Shown here piece by piece: positions 17,446-26,155 of a stretch of 64,000 nucleotides of DNA; positions within the stretch are counted from its first letter, which is position 1, and each line of letters starts with the position of its first letter. The stretch is from NCBI GenBank assembly GCA_947631665.1, contig CANRMF010000003.1, forward strand, positions 1 through 64,000, read 5' to 3'. A program made the position numbers and the translations under genes. Source of the DNA: an uncultured Lachnospiraceae bacterium (GTDB taxonomy: Bacteria; Bacillota; Clostridia; Lachnospirales; Lachnospiraceae). The notes under the pieces are model-generated. The model searched no databases and had not been told where the DNA came from. It worked only from the letters and a program-made list of their open reading frames with translations.

Positions 17446-18039
17446 TTATAACTGATGGTTTGCTATCGCATTGATGGCCGCCGGAAGCAGTTTCCACTCC
17501 GCCTGCTCCATCACTCTTTTCTGTAATATCTCCGGTGTGTCGTCCGGTAACACCTCTACGGCTTTCTGGAAAATAATCGGCCCTGTGTCGGTTCCTTCAT
17601 CTACAAAATGCACCGTCGCGCCTGTCACCTTCACTCCCCGCTTTAATACCGCCTCATGTACGCGCAGTCCATAGTAGCCGTCGCCGCAAAACGACGGGAT
17701 CAGCGATGGGTGGATATTGATAATTCTCCCCTGATATTTCCGGACAAACTCTTTGGGCAGAACAACCAGAAATCCCGCGAGTACAATCAAATCCAACTGA
17801 TAAGCATCTACGGTTTCAATCAGCGCCCTGTGAAAATCTGCCCGCTCCCCGTAATCTTTTGGAGAAACACAGACCGCCGGAATGTTGTTCTGTTTTGCAC
17901 GCTCCAGCGCATAGGCGTCTTTTTTGTTGCTGAGCACCATCTCTAAAGAAACATTTGTAATTGCTCCGCTCTGTACGGCGTCAATAATTGCCTGAAGATT
18001 TGTTCCCGTTCCGGAAACCATTACACCAACCCGAATCAT
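17446..18039 (-). CDS. purN: phosphoribosylglycinamide formyltransferase
   Basis: The 197-residue enzyme transfers a formyl group from 10-formyl-THF to GAR. Visible motifs are SGTGTNLQAII (phosphate binding), the catalytic NIHPSLIPSF region and the metal/folate loop VDEGTDTGPII. GGAGGGAAAA sets the start at 18039 (MIRVGVMVSG); the ORF track uses an upstream TTG. It lies 16 bp after purM and 32 bp before purD. Confidence 0.97.
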   Translation of the reverse strand: MIRVGVMVSGTGTNLQAIIDAVQSGAITNVSLEMVLSNKKDAYALERAKQNNIPAVCVSPKDYGERADFHRALIETVDAYQLDLIVLAGFLVVLPKEFVRKYQGRIINIHPSLIPSFCGDGYYGLRVHEAVLKRGVKVTGATVHFVDEGTDTGPIIFQKAVEVLPDDTPEILQKRVMEQAEWKLLPAAINAIANHQL

Positions 18040-18055
18040 TTTTCCCTCCAATCAG

Positions 18056-19081
18056 TTAAATCAGTTCGGCAGACTTTTCTCCTGCCTCCACCGTACCAAT
18101 CACATAGCCGGTATCGCCGCTTTCTTTCAGCGCCTTTAATACGGTATCCGTATCTGCGGAATCGACTGCAAGCACCATGCCGATTCCCATATTGTAAGTG
18201 TTGTACATCATTTCCTCTGCAATATCCCCTTTTTCTGCCAGCAGTTTAAAGATGGCAGGGACTTCGTAACTGTCCTTTCTGATTACCGCCTTAACGCCGT
18301 CCGGCAACATTCTCGGAATATTTTCATAAAATCCGCCTCCGGTAATATGGCTGCAGCCCTTTACCGTAACGCCTGCTTTTTTAATTTCTTTCAGCGCCCT
18401 GACATAAATTCTGGTCGGCTCAATCAGCGCCTCTCCCAGCGTTTTGCCCAACTCGTCATAGTAGGTGTCAAGGGACTCCTTCGTCATCTCAAATACTTTT
18501 CTGACGAGGGAAAATCCGTTACTGTGAACTCCGCTTGAAGCAATTCCAATCAGGGTATCTCCCGTTCTGATGGTTTCACCGGTAATTAAATCTTTCCGGT
18601 CTGCCACGCCGACTGCAAATCCTGCCAAATCGTACTCATCTTCCGGCATCAGTCCCGGGTGTTCCGCCGTTTCCCCGCCGACCAGCGCTGCGCCTGCCTG
18701 TCTGCACCCTTCGGCAACGCCGCTGACAATCGATGCAATCTTTTCCGGATAATTTTTCCCACATGCAATATAATCTAAAAAGAATAACGGCTCTCCGCCC
18801 GAACAGGCAATATCATTGACGCACATTGCCACCGCGTCAATACCAATCGTATCATGCTTGTCCATCACAAAAGCAAGTTTGACTTTAGTACCGCAGCCGT
18901 CGGTGCCGGACAACATCACCGGTTCTTTCATCTGTTGAATTTCTGATAAACTGAACGCTCCGGCAAATCCTCCAATGCCTCCCAAAACCTCCGGCCGCAT
19001 TGTTTTCTGAATACTTGCCTTCATCAGTTCTACGGACTGATACCCCGCTTCAATATCTACTCCTGATGTCTTATAATCCAT
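18056..19081 (-). CDS. purM: phosphoribosylformylglycinamidine cyclo-ligase (AIR synthetase)
   Basis: The 341-residue PurM-type enzyme closes FGAM to AIR with ATP. Motifs include SGTDGCGTKVKLA, HDTIGIDAVAMCVND and the ALVGGETAEHPG loop. AGAGGAGAAAAC places the start at MDYKTSG (19081). The upstream gap to purE is filled by a 24-bp tandem repeat. Confidence 0.97.
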   Translation of the reverse strand: MDYKTSGVDIEAGYQSVELMKASIQKTMRPEVLGGIGGFAGAFSLSEIQQMKEPVMLSGTDGCGTKVKLAFVMDKHDTIGIDAVAMCVNDIACSGGEPLFFLDYIACGKNYPEKIASIVSGVAEGCRQAGAALVGGETAEHPGLMPEDEYDLAGFAVGVADRKDLITGETIRTGDTLIGIASSGVHSNGFSLVRKVFEMTKESLDTYYDELGKTLGEALIEPTRIYVRALKEIKKAGVTVKGCSHITGGGFYENIPRMLPDGVKAVIRKDSYEVPAIFKLLAEKGDIAEEMMYNTYNMGIGMVLAVDSADTDTVLKALKESGDTGYVIGTVEAGEKSAELI

Positions 19082-19109
19082 GTTTTCTCCTCTCTGCATT
19101 TACGGTTTC

Positions 19110-19231
19110 ATCATTTTTTAATATCCAACACTTTCAGCATTTTGACATTTAGCGTTTTCAGCATTTTGACATCTGATGTTTTTATCATTTTGATATCCAA
19201 CGCTTTAATAGTTTTGATATCCAACGCTTTC
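19110..19231. repeat. 24-bp tandem array anchored in the purE 3' end
   Basis: On the minus strand five units lie head to tail: GAAAGCGTTGGATATCAAAA-CTAT, then TAAAGCGTTGGATATCAAAA-TGAT, and three more diverged ones, four of 24 bp and the last of 26 bp. Unit 1 encodes the final purE residues (ESVGYQNY) and the purE stop is the first codon of unit 2. The units are 8 codons long and stay in frame. Confidence 0.85.
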
Positions 19232-19705
19232 GAGTCTCTGCGCCTTTTCCACTACGGACTCTTTCATTTCCTCGCTGAATGCTTTTAATTTATCTAATAA
19301 GGAAGCGTCGCCTGTCGCAAGAATTTTTGCCGCAAGAATTCCCGCATTCTGTCCGCCGTTAATGGCTACGGTAGCAACCGGAATCCCTGATGGCATCTGA
19401 ACAATCGAATACAGTGAATCCACGCCGCCAAGATCCGAAGTCTTCATTGGAATTCCAATGACCGGCATCGGAAATAATGCCGCACACATGCCCGGCAGAT
19501 GCGCCGCTTTCCCCGCGCCCGCAATAATTACTTTAATGCCGCGCGCCTCTGCGCCTTTCGCCCATTCAAAAAAAATGTCCGGCTCTCTGTGCGCTGAAAT
19601 AATCGTCATCTCATATTCCACGCCTACCTTGTCCAGAAATTCAGCCGCTTTGCTCATAACCGGCAGGTCTGAGTCACTGCCCATTACAATTCCTACTTTT
19701 GCCAT
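19205..19705 (-). CDS. purE: N5-carboxyaminoimidazole ribonucleotide mutase (class I PurE)
   Basis: The 166-residue protein has the class I PurE signature: GIVMGSDSDLPVMSKA, IISAHREPD, AGAGKAAHLPGM and GIPM. It moves the carboxylate of N5-CAIR to give CAIR. No purK is visible in the window. It heads the purE-M-N-D operon. The C-terminal ESVGYQNY is the first unit of the downstream tandem array, so the exact end may have shifted within this lineage. Confidence 0.97.
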   Translation of the reverse strand: MAKVGIVMGSDSDLPVMSKAAEFLDKVGVEYEMTIISAHREPDIFFEWAKGAEARGIKVIIAGAGKAAHLPGMCAALFPMPVIGIPMKTSDLGGVDSLYSIVQMPSGIPVATVAINGGQNAGILAAKILATGDASLLDKLKAFSEEMKESVVEKAQRLESVGYQNY

Positions 19706-19749
19706 GTCTGTTCTCCTTTAATTTTCATTGTTCCCTGATTGGGAAAATC

Positions 19750-19777
19750 TGTGGACAAATTTCTAAAAATTTCCACA
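19750..19777 (-). promoter_or_regulatory. hairpin in the purE leader
   Basis: TGTGGA and TCCACA with AAATTT inner arms form an imperfect dyad between the purE promoter and its ribosome site. It could be a leader hairpin; no T-run follows. Confidence 0.35.
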
Positions 19778-19790
19778 ACAACACTCTTTA

Positions 19791-19805
19791 TATTATACCA
19801 TCTCG
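19791..19805 (-). promoter_or_regulatory. purE operon -10 region (CGAGATGGTATAATA)
   Basis: A perfect TATAAT lies about 90 bp before purE. The 15-nt block CGAGATGGTATAATA recurs exactly at the proximal purL promoter (37455-37469). The -35 (CTTCCT/TTCCTT) is poor, which fits an activator- or repressor-controlled promoter. Confidence 0.55.
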
Positions 19806-19835
19806 CCCCGAAAAAGGAAGATAGAAAAGGAAAAA

Positions 19836-21857
19836 TCAAAGATTTTTCTCCGCTCTGTCAAAAGGAGCGTTTAACAGCTCCGTCCCCTCCAGCACAAATC
19901 TTCCGTTTTTAATGATTTCAATTTCCTCTCCGGTCTCTGTCACCGCTACGATTTTTCCAAGTTCCTCATATGGAATCGTAATATCCGTATGACAGCCGAA
20001 GTATGCTTTGGACACATCGTCCTTTCTCAAAACCGAAACTTCGTTATCTCTGGCAATGACTTCTTTTCCGTCCGGATTATATACTTTGATTTCCTCCTCC
20101 CAACTGTAACAGGTGTCTCCCACTGCAAAATGAGGGCCCATCTTTTCCACAATGAGAATCGGAAGCTTGTATACAATGTCGTATTGATTTGCAATCACAT
20201 ACGCCGTCGTATTTGTCCCGATGGCAAACTCCCCAATCGGCAGCGTATCATGATGAAACAGGATATAATCCTTAATATATTTTTTGTTTTCTTCTTCTTT
20301 TGCAAAATTACTGCAGGTATAATGTTTAATTCTGCCGTCTTCAAAGTCGATTTCCAGATTGCGGAATTTTAATCCGTTCAGATAAACCTGACTGACATAC
20401 AGTTTTCCCTCTGTTCCCGTCAGCTTTGGCGATGTAAAAACTTCACCGAGTGGAATATTGACGTCCGCCACGCAGTTTTCAAAATTTGTTTCCCTTGCAG
20501 GGTGTTTCAGTTCGTGGAGCTGCACTTTCATATCTGTTTTATTTCCGCCCCGTCCTGTCACCCGGACATAGGAAGCCCGATCGAGCGCGTCGATGATCTT
20601 TTGCTGAACCTTCTCATAAACAGCGGCGTCCAATGTGTTAATCCGGATTGTCTCCTCAAATATTTCCGGAAACCGTTCTCCAATCTCAGGAACCGGAAAC
20701 GCAATAATCGTAAAACTGCGCTCATCTTCCCTGATATACTGCTGGGTAAGCTGCTGCAGATCGTTTTGAAACTGTACCTTCAATTTCTGCTGTTCTTCGG
20801 TCAGGGAAACCGCCTCTGGTCTGCTCTCCGGTTCAAACGGCGCCTCTCCGAAAATTTCAATCACTGCCGGCCCCGCGAGCAGCGCGGCGTCCTCCCTGTT
20901 TTCCTCAAACGCCTGCCTGCGCACTTCCATATTGCGTTTTACATACGCCTTGTCAAAGAACAGCCCTATATCCTCCCTGTGGTCGTACACATACTGCGGG
21001 TTCGGCTGTGTCGTGCTGACGCAGGCTGCGCTGATTACCGGCTGTAATCCCATCGCCTCAAAATACCGGACGGCGCTTTTTACAATCCGCTCAAAACCGA
21101 TATTATAACGAATCTGTACGGTTTTCTTTTTTTCTAACGGTTTTCCTGCTTTGATAAAACCGGTCTGAAATCCTTCCGTATAAGCAAACGCAATCCGGTC
21201 GATTTTTTCCTGTGGGAGAGTATTCAAAAACTCCGCCATTTGTATTTCATTATCGCCGATATGCTCCCCATAACGGTATAAATATCTCAAATCATACAGG
21301 TCGCTCTCCATAACGATTTTCGTATAATAATTCTTTTTCGGATTGACCATCTGCGCAACCTGCTCCGTAACGAAAATCTCTGTGTTGTCCTTTTCATAGG
21401 AATACAGCGTCTCAAAGATATCTTCTTTTTCCGTTTCGCCTAAATTTTCAAAATAATTATACAGTTCGATAAAAAGTTCGAGCTGCAATACAATCCGCTC
21501 TATCTCCTCTTTGACCACATGCCGGATAATGCTTCTGTTTTTTGCGTGCAGGTAGCAGAGAAGCTGGCCGTAATCGTCTCCCAACTGCTTTACGGCATAC
21601 GCCGGATTTGCATAACTTGTTTTATAATTTTCCGGATAAATCTCTCCAAACAGCGCTTCATTCCACTGTTTCAACTGCTCTAAAGAAAGCCTCCGGTATT
21701 CCCCCGAAGCAGCCAGCAGTTTCAAATCATGCAGTTTTAACAGAAACTGCGCGCCGGTCTGAAAAAAAGAACGGAACGGCGCAGGAACCGTATTTTCAAC
21801 TGCAATTTTCCTAATTCTGTCTATCGAAATGAAATATCTTTCTTCAATAATATTCAT
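19836..21857 (-). CDS. M29-type aminopeptidase (large form)
   Basis: The protein of 673 residues carries in its C-terminal half the pattern of thermophilic (M29) metallo-aminopeptidases: GEVFTSPKLTGTEG, ILFHHDTLPIGEFAIGTN and GPHFAVGDTCYSWEEE, supplying the Glu, Glu, His and His/Asp metal ligands known for the family. M29 enzymes are about 400 residues; the extra 270 or so N-terminal residues are unassigned. GGAGAG sets the start at 21857. It is the distal gene of the pyr transcription unit. Confidence 0.8.
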   Translation of the reverse strand: MNIIEERYFISIDRIRKIAVENTVPAPFRSFFQTGAQFLLKLHDLKLLAASGEYRRLSLEQLKQWNEALFGEIYPENYKTSYANPAYAVKQLGDDYGQLLCYLHAKNRSIIRHVVKEEIERIVLQLELFIELYNYFENLGETEKEDIFETLYSYEKDNTEIFVTEQVAQMVNPKKNYYTKIVMESDLYDLRYLYRYGEHIGDNEIQMAEFLNTLPQEKIDRIAFAYTEGFQTGFIKAGKPLEKKKTVQIRYNIGFERIVKSAVRYFEAMGLQPVISAACVSTTQPNPQYVYDHREDIGLFFDKAYVKRNMEVRRQAFEENREDAALLAGPAVIEIFGEAPFEPESRPEAVSLTEEQQKLKVQFQNDLQQLTQQYIREDERSFTIIAFPVPEIGERFPEIFEETIRINTLDAAVYEKVQQKIIDALDRASYVRVTGRGGNKTDMKVQLHELKHPARETNFENCVADVNIPLGEVFTSPKLTGTEGKLYVSQVYLNGLKFRNLEIDFEDGRIKHYTCSNFAKEEENKKYIKDYILFHHDTLPIGEFAIGTNTTAYVIANQYDIVYKLPILIVEKMGPHFAVGDTCYSWEEEIKVYNPDGKEVIARDNEVSVLRKDDVSKAYFGCHTDITIPYEELGKIVAVTETGEEIEIIKNGRFVLEGTELLNAPFDRAEKNL

Positions 21858-21876
21858 CTTGCTCTCCATTGAAATT

Positions 21877-22218
21877 TTAAATATAAGTCAGATAAATTCC
21901 CAAAATTCCAATCCAGATAACTGCGTTGGCAATCGTCCCGATATAAGAATAACGGAAAAATTTATCGGATTCCTTAAAGCTGTTAATGCCTATCACAAAT
22001 CCTGCGGCTGCCGAAATCAGCACGACCAGAACAAAAAAGCCGACATAAATTCCTGCATTTCCTCTTTTTGCAATGGAAATACCGACGGATAACGCCAGCA
22101 GCAATATATGAATCAGCGCCATCAGAGATGAAATTTTCCCGCCTTTCGTATATTTTTCAAGCGGTATTCTTCTTGCTTTTTTTTCTTCTCTTTCTTCTCT
22201 GGTCTTTCGCAGTTTCAT
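21877..22218 (-). CDS. small membrane protein, three helices
   Basis: The 113-residue protein has a highly basic N-terminus (KLRKTREEREEKKARRIPLEKY) and three hydrophobic helices (about 31-49, 56-77 and 92-112). It may belong to the DUF6142 group, but I cannot confirm this. It starts 4 bp after the vanZ stop with GAGGTAG before the ATG, so it is translated from the same message. Confidence 0.65.
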   Translation of the reverse strand: MKLRKTREEREEKKARRIPLEKYTKGGKISSLMALIHILLLALSVGISIAKRGNAGIYVGFFVLVVLISAAAGFVIGINSFKESDKFFRYSYIGTIANAVIWIGILGIYLTYI

Positions 22219-22222
22219 AGGA

Positions 22223-22690
22223 CTACCTCTTTTTTTTACCTTTTACTATTCTTCTTCCAATTACAAAAATAATGTATCCGATGACTCCGCCCAGCGTATT
22301 GAGCATAATATCATCGACGTCAAACGCGCCGACCTTTGCAATCAGTTGCGCGGTCTCAATCAGAATACTGAACACTGCCGCAAGCAGCGTAACCGTCACG
22401 CCGTTTTTATATCCCCTCTTGTAAGACAGTGTCGGAAACAGAAATCCAAACGGAATAAAACACAGCACGTTTCCTGCCAGATTGATTAACGTCACATTCC
22501 AGCCATATGTATGGCGCATATTCCAAAACCTGACAATTTCCGAGCCGATATCCAGATTGTAGCGGTATTCGCTGCTAATCATCGTCCGATCCAGTTTTTC
22601 TGAAAAAAACATGATATACAGTGCCAGAAGCATATATAGAACGAACAAAATACGTCCAATCAGATTTACTTTTCTCGTTCTTTGAATCAT
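22223..22690 (-). CDS. VanZ-like membrane protein
   Basis: The 155-residue protein has four to five helices and the VanZ-like pattern NLAGNVLCFIPFGFLFPTL followed by VTLLAAVFSILIETAQL and FDVDDIMLNTLGGVIGY. In the family the polar residues of the last motif are conserved; VanZ itself affects teicoplanin sensitivity, while most homologues have no known role. It overlaps pyrE by 4 bp (ATGA), so translation is coupled. Confidence 0.85.
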   Translation of the reverse strand: MIQRTRKVNLIGRILFVLYMLLALYIMFFSEKLDRTMISSEYRYNLDIGSEIVRFWNMRHTYGWNVTLINLAGNVLCFIPFGFLFPTLSYKRGYKNGVTVTLLAAVFSILIETAQLIAKVGAFDVDDIMLNTLGGVIGYIIFVIGRRIVKGKKKR

Positions 22691-23367
22691 TCTTTTGCAC
22701 CATACAATTCATAATACGCGTCAATGGCAGTCTTGATTTCATCGTCAATCACAATTCTTCCGCCACATTCTTTATTATAAAGGTGCTCCACAACGTCTTC
22801 CATCGATACAATCGCATTCGCCGCAAATCCATACTTCTGTTTAATTTCCTCCAATGCGCTCCGGTCGCTGTCCCGTCCTTTTTCCATGCGGTTTAGGGAA
22901 ACCATCAGACCTAAAATCTGCACATCTCCCTGCGCCTGAATAATCGGGAACGTCTCCTCAATGGATTTTCCGGAAGTCGTCACATCTTCGATAATCACAA
23001 TCTTATCCCCATCTTGAATCGGGCTTCCCAAAAGAATTCCCGCATCTCCATGGTCTTTTGCTTCTTTTCTGTTGGAACAGTATTTGATTTCTTTTCCATA
23101 AAGTTCACTGAATGCGATACAGGTCGCTACGCCAAGGGGGATTCCCTTGTACGCCGGCCCAAACAGAATGTCAAAATCATCTCCGTAATGCTCATGAATT
23201 GCCTTTGCATAATACTGTCCCAGTCTTTGCAACTGCGAACCGGTCACATACGCTCCCGCATTCATAAAAAACGGAGATTTCCTTCCGCTTTTCAGCGTAA
23301 ATTCTCCAAATTTGAGCACATCGCTCTCTACCATAAACTCTATAAATTCCTGCTTGTATGCTTCCAT
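22687..23367 (-). CDS. pyrE: orotate phosphoribosyltransferase
   Basis: The 226-residue enzyme makes OMP from orotate and PRPP. The PRPP loop is IVIIEDVTTSGKSIEET (about 123-139), and LKSGRKSPFFMNAG and DILFGPAYKGIPLG are the other substrate segments. AGGAG is 10 nt before the ATG at 23367; the ORF track uses the TTG two codons earlier. It follows the GT2 gene in the pyr operon. Confidence 0.96.
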   Translation of the reverse strand: MEAYKQEFIEFMVESDVLKFGEFTLKSGRKSPFFMNAGAYVTGSQLQRLGQYYAKAIHEHYGDDFDILFGPAYKGIPLGVATCIAFSELYGKEIKYCSNRKEAKDHGDAGILLGSPIQDGDKIVIIEDVTTSGKSIEETFPIIQAQGDVQILGLMVSLNRMEKGRDSDRSALEEIKQKYGFAANAIVSMEDVVEHLYNKECGGRIVIDDEIKTAIDAYYELYGAKE

Positions 23368-23415
23368 TTTCAATAATCTCCTTTACCAATTTTATGTTCT
23401 GCTTTCAGATAAAAG

Positions 23416-24369
23416 TCAGCCTATTTTTTTAATGTCTTCACGATTTGTTTCTCCGATAATGTAATGCGGTCTGTGTTTTACTTCCATATACGTTTTTGCC
23501 AGATATTGTCCCATAATTCCCATACAAAACAATTGGATTCCTCCGATAAAAGTAATGATACAGACAAGCGAAGGCCAGCCGATTACCGGGTCTCCCCAAA
23601 TCCATTTGCGGATCATAATGAATATCACAGCTAAAAAGGATATCAGGGTAAATCCCAGACCTGTAAATGAAGCAATCTGCAACGGTGCGTTAGAGAAATT
23701 TACAATCCCGTCAATCGAATATTTCAATAAAGACCAGAAGCTCCATTTTGTTTCTCCGGCCACCCGTTCTACATTTTTAAACTCCAGCCATTTCGTGCGG
23801 AAACCAATCCAACCAAAAATTCCTTTGGAAAACCGGTTATATTCTCCAAGTCGGACAATCGCTTCTACCATATCTTTTTTCATCAGCCGGAAATCTCTGG
23901 CTCCGTCTGCAACACCTGTATCGGAAAACCGGTTAATCAGTTTATAAAATTGTCTGGCAAAAAATGACCTGACTTTTGGCTCCCCTTCCCGCGTGACACG
24001 TCTGGTTGCAACGCTGTCGTACCCCCCCCTTTCTAAATATTGGATCATTTCAGGAAGTAATGACGGCGGATCCTGCATATCCGCGTCCATGATGGCGACA
24101 TACGCTCCCGTAGCATTACAGAAACCGGCATACATTGCGGATTCTTTTCCGAAATTTCTCGAAAAAGACAGATAGATTATTCTTTCATCTGTACGCGCAA
24201 ACGACTTTATCTCCTCAAGCGTGTTGTCCGTTGAGCCGTCATTGACAAATAAGATTTCAAAATCGTATTTGTCCATTTTCTGCATCACATCATTTAATGC
24301 CTGATATAGATATTCCAAAGATTCTTCCTCGTTGTAACAGGGAATAATCAGTGATATTTTTTCTTTCAT
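23416..24369 (-). CDS. GT2 glycosyltransferase, GtrB/dolichol-P-mannose synthase type
   Basis: The 317-residue protein has a GT-A domain (LIIPCYNEEESLEYLYQAL, DxD-type ADMQDPP, the 'FRLMKKDMV' region) followed by two C-terminal transmembrane helices (about 230-255 and 265-290). This layout is typical of enzymes that load a sugar onto undecaprenyl phosphate, for use by GT-C transferases on the outer face. It is inserted between pyrD and pyrE. GGAAGGAG sets the start at 24369. Confidence 0.88.
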   Translation of the reverse strand: MKEKISLIIPCYNEEESLEYLYQALNDVMQKMDKYDFEILFVNDGSTDNTLEEIKSFARTDERIIYLSFSRNFGKESAMYAGFCNATGAYVAIMDADMQDPPSLLPEMIQYLERGGYDSVATRRVTREGEPKVRSFFARQFYKLINRFSDTGVADGARDFRLMKKDMVEAIVRLGEYNRFSKGIFGWIGFRTKWLEFKNVERVAGETKWSFWSLLKYSIDGIVNFSNAPLQIASFTGLGFTLISFLAVIFIMIRKWIWGDPVIGWPSLVCIITFIGGIQLFCMGIMGQYLAKTYMEVKHRPHYIIGETNREDIKKIG

Positions 24370-24393
24370 AAGTGCTCCTTCCACGACTTCTGT

Positions 24394-25308
24394 TTATTTC
24401 ACAATTCCAATCAGTTCGTTGATATCCGAAACGCCATGTCGTACCATATAATCTTCAATTCCATCTATAATCTTGATGGTCGCAGCCGGATCGTTGAAAT
24501 TTGCGGTGCCGACTGCTACGGCGCTGGCACCTGCCAAAATCAGTTCGAGCGCATCTTCTGTGGTTGCCACGCCGCCCATACCGATAATCGGAAGGCTGAC
24601 TGCATTTGCAGTCTGGTACACCATGCGCACCGCCACCGGGTGGATTGCCGGGCCGGAAAGTCCTCCAGTCTTATTCGCCAGAATAAATCGCTGCCGTTCT
24701 ACATCAATCTTCATTCCGGTAATCGTGTTAATCAGGCTCAATGCGTCCGCGCCGCCGGCCTCCGCTGCCTTTGCCATTACTGTAATATCCGCAACATTCG
24801 GACTTAATTTCATAATCACCGGCTGTTTTGCAACCCGTTTCACTGCCTTTGTAATAGACTCCACTGCTTTCGGATCCTGCCCGAAAGCAATTCCTCCCTC
24901 TTTGACATTCGGACAGGAAATATTGATTTCCAGCAAATCAACTGCCTCGTCACCTAATTTTTCAACAACGTCCACATAATCCTCTGTCGTTCTTCCACAG
25001 ACATTCACGATGATTTTGGTGTCAAACTGTTTCAAAAACGGAATGTCTCTCGAAGAAAAAACATCATATCCGGGATTTTGCAGTCCTACCGCATTTAACA
25101 TTCCGCCATAGGTTTCAGCAACTCTCGGCGTCGCATTTCCTTCCCATGCTACATTTGCCACTCCTTTGGTCGTTACCGCCCCTAATCGGTTTAAATCTAC
25201 AAAATCGCCATACTCTGCGCCTGAACCAAACGTTCCGGAAGCGACTGTAACGGGATTTTTCAATTCAACGCCGGCAATCTTCACTGTTGTGTTTAATCTC
25301 TGTTCCAT
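24394..25308 (-). CDS. pyrD: dihydroorotate dehydrogenase B, catalytic subunit
   Basis: The 304-residue FMN protein is class 1B by sequence: NPVTVASGTFGSG, the catalytic-Cys segment NISCPNVKEGG, and FMN-phosphate motifs IIGMGGVATTEDALE and AGASAVAVGTA. It oxidises dihydroorotate to orotate and passes electrons to PyrK. Its ATG overlaps the pyrK stop by one base (TAATG), which couples translation of the two subunits. Confidence 0.97.
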   Translation of the reverse strand: MEQRLNTTVKIAGVELKNPVTVASGTFGSGAEYGDFVDLNRLGAVTTKGVANVAWEGNATPRVAETYGGMLNAVGLQNPGYDVFSSRDIPFLKQFDTKIIVNVCGRTTEDYVDVVEKLGDEAVDLLEINISCPNVKEGGIAFGQDPKAVESITKAVKRVAKQPVIMKLSPNVADITVMAKAAEAGGADALSLINTITGMKIDVERQRFILANKTGGLSGPAIHPVAVRMVYQTANAVSLPIIGMGGVATTEDALELILAGASAVAVGTANFNDPAATIKIIDGIEDYMVRHGVSDINELIGIVK

Positions 25309-26075
25309 TACAGTTCCACCTCCTCTGCCTGAAATACCGGCCCGTCTTTACAAATCCGTCTGTTATTCACATTGGAATGTTCATCTTTATCCTTTGTCCG
25401 GCAGATACAGGCAAGGCAGGCGCCGATACCGCACGCCATGCGTTCTTCCAGAGAAAACTGACATTCCATGCCTTGTTCAAGCGCATATGCTTTTACCGCC
25501 CGAAGCATCGGCGTCGGCCCGCAGGCGTAAATGACATCTCCGGTAATATTCTGTTCTTTGATTGCATCGATGACCGTTCCTTTCGTACCGGCGCTGCCAT
25601 CTTCCGTCGCAAGAAACAGTCTTCCCCGCTCTCTTAGTTCGTCTGTCAGAAACAGTTCATCGCGGTAACCTGCGACAATCTGCACCTGCGCCTGTGTTTT
25701 CAATTCTTCTGCAAGCTGCACCATCGGCGGAATTCCAATCCCTCCCCCGATGAGAATCGCCTTTTTCTCCGGCCGCAGCGAAAACCCGTTTCCAAGCGGC
25801 CCGATGATTTCAATCCGGTCTCCGCTCTGATATGCCGCCATCTCGCGCGTGCCGCCGCCAACCACCCGGTAGACAATCCGGAGCGCACCCTGCTGCCGGT
25901 CAATCTGACAGATACTGATTGGACGTGGCAGCAGTTTTGTTTTATCTGCACAGTATACGGAAATAAACTGTCCTGCCGCCGCCGTTTTCGCTGCTTCTGT
26001 TTTAATCCACATACTGTATACGTCCGTACCGATACATTCCTGACAGATCACCTCTGCCAACTCTTTTTCTCTCAT
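25308..26075 (-). CDS. pyrK: dihydroorotate dehydrogenase B, electron transfer subunit
   Basis: The 255-residue protein has FAD-binding (RPISICQ), NAD-binding (LIGGGIGIPPMVQLAEE) and C-terminal [2Fe-2S] parts (CGIGACLACIC...RICKDGPVF). It transfers electrons from PyrD to NAD+. AAAAGGAAAAAAG places the start at 26075; the ORF track adds 12 codons. The 80-bp gap to pyrF contains two copies of TAATGCCGGA. Confidence 0.96.
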   Translation of the reverse strand: MREKELAEVICQECIGTDVYSMWIKTEAAKTAAAGQFISVYCADKTKLLPRPISICQIDRQQGALRIVYRVVGGGTREMAAYQSGDRIEIIGPLGNGFSLRPEKKAILIGGGIGIPPMVQLAEELKTQAQVQIVAGYRDELFLTDELRERGRLFLATEDGSAGTKGTVIDAIKEQNITGDVIYACGPTPMLRAVKAYALEQGMECQFSLEERMACGIGACLACICRTKDKDEHSNVNNRRICKDGPVFQAEEVEL

Positions 26076-26155
26076 ATCTTTTTTCCTTTTAAAATTTTTC
26101 TCTTTTTTCACTTTCCGGCATTATGTCCGGCATTATTTTGAAATGATGCAAAAAA

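Noticed and set aside
19750-19777. DnaA-box-like TTGTCCACA and TTTCCACAA before purE
   Set aside because: Only two imperfect boxes, no dnaA/dnaN nearby and no AT-rich unwinding region; a replication origin is not supported.
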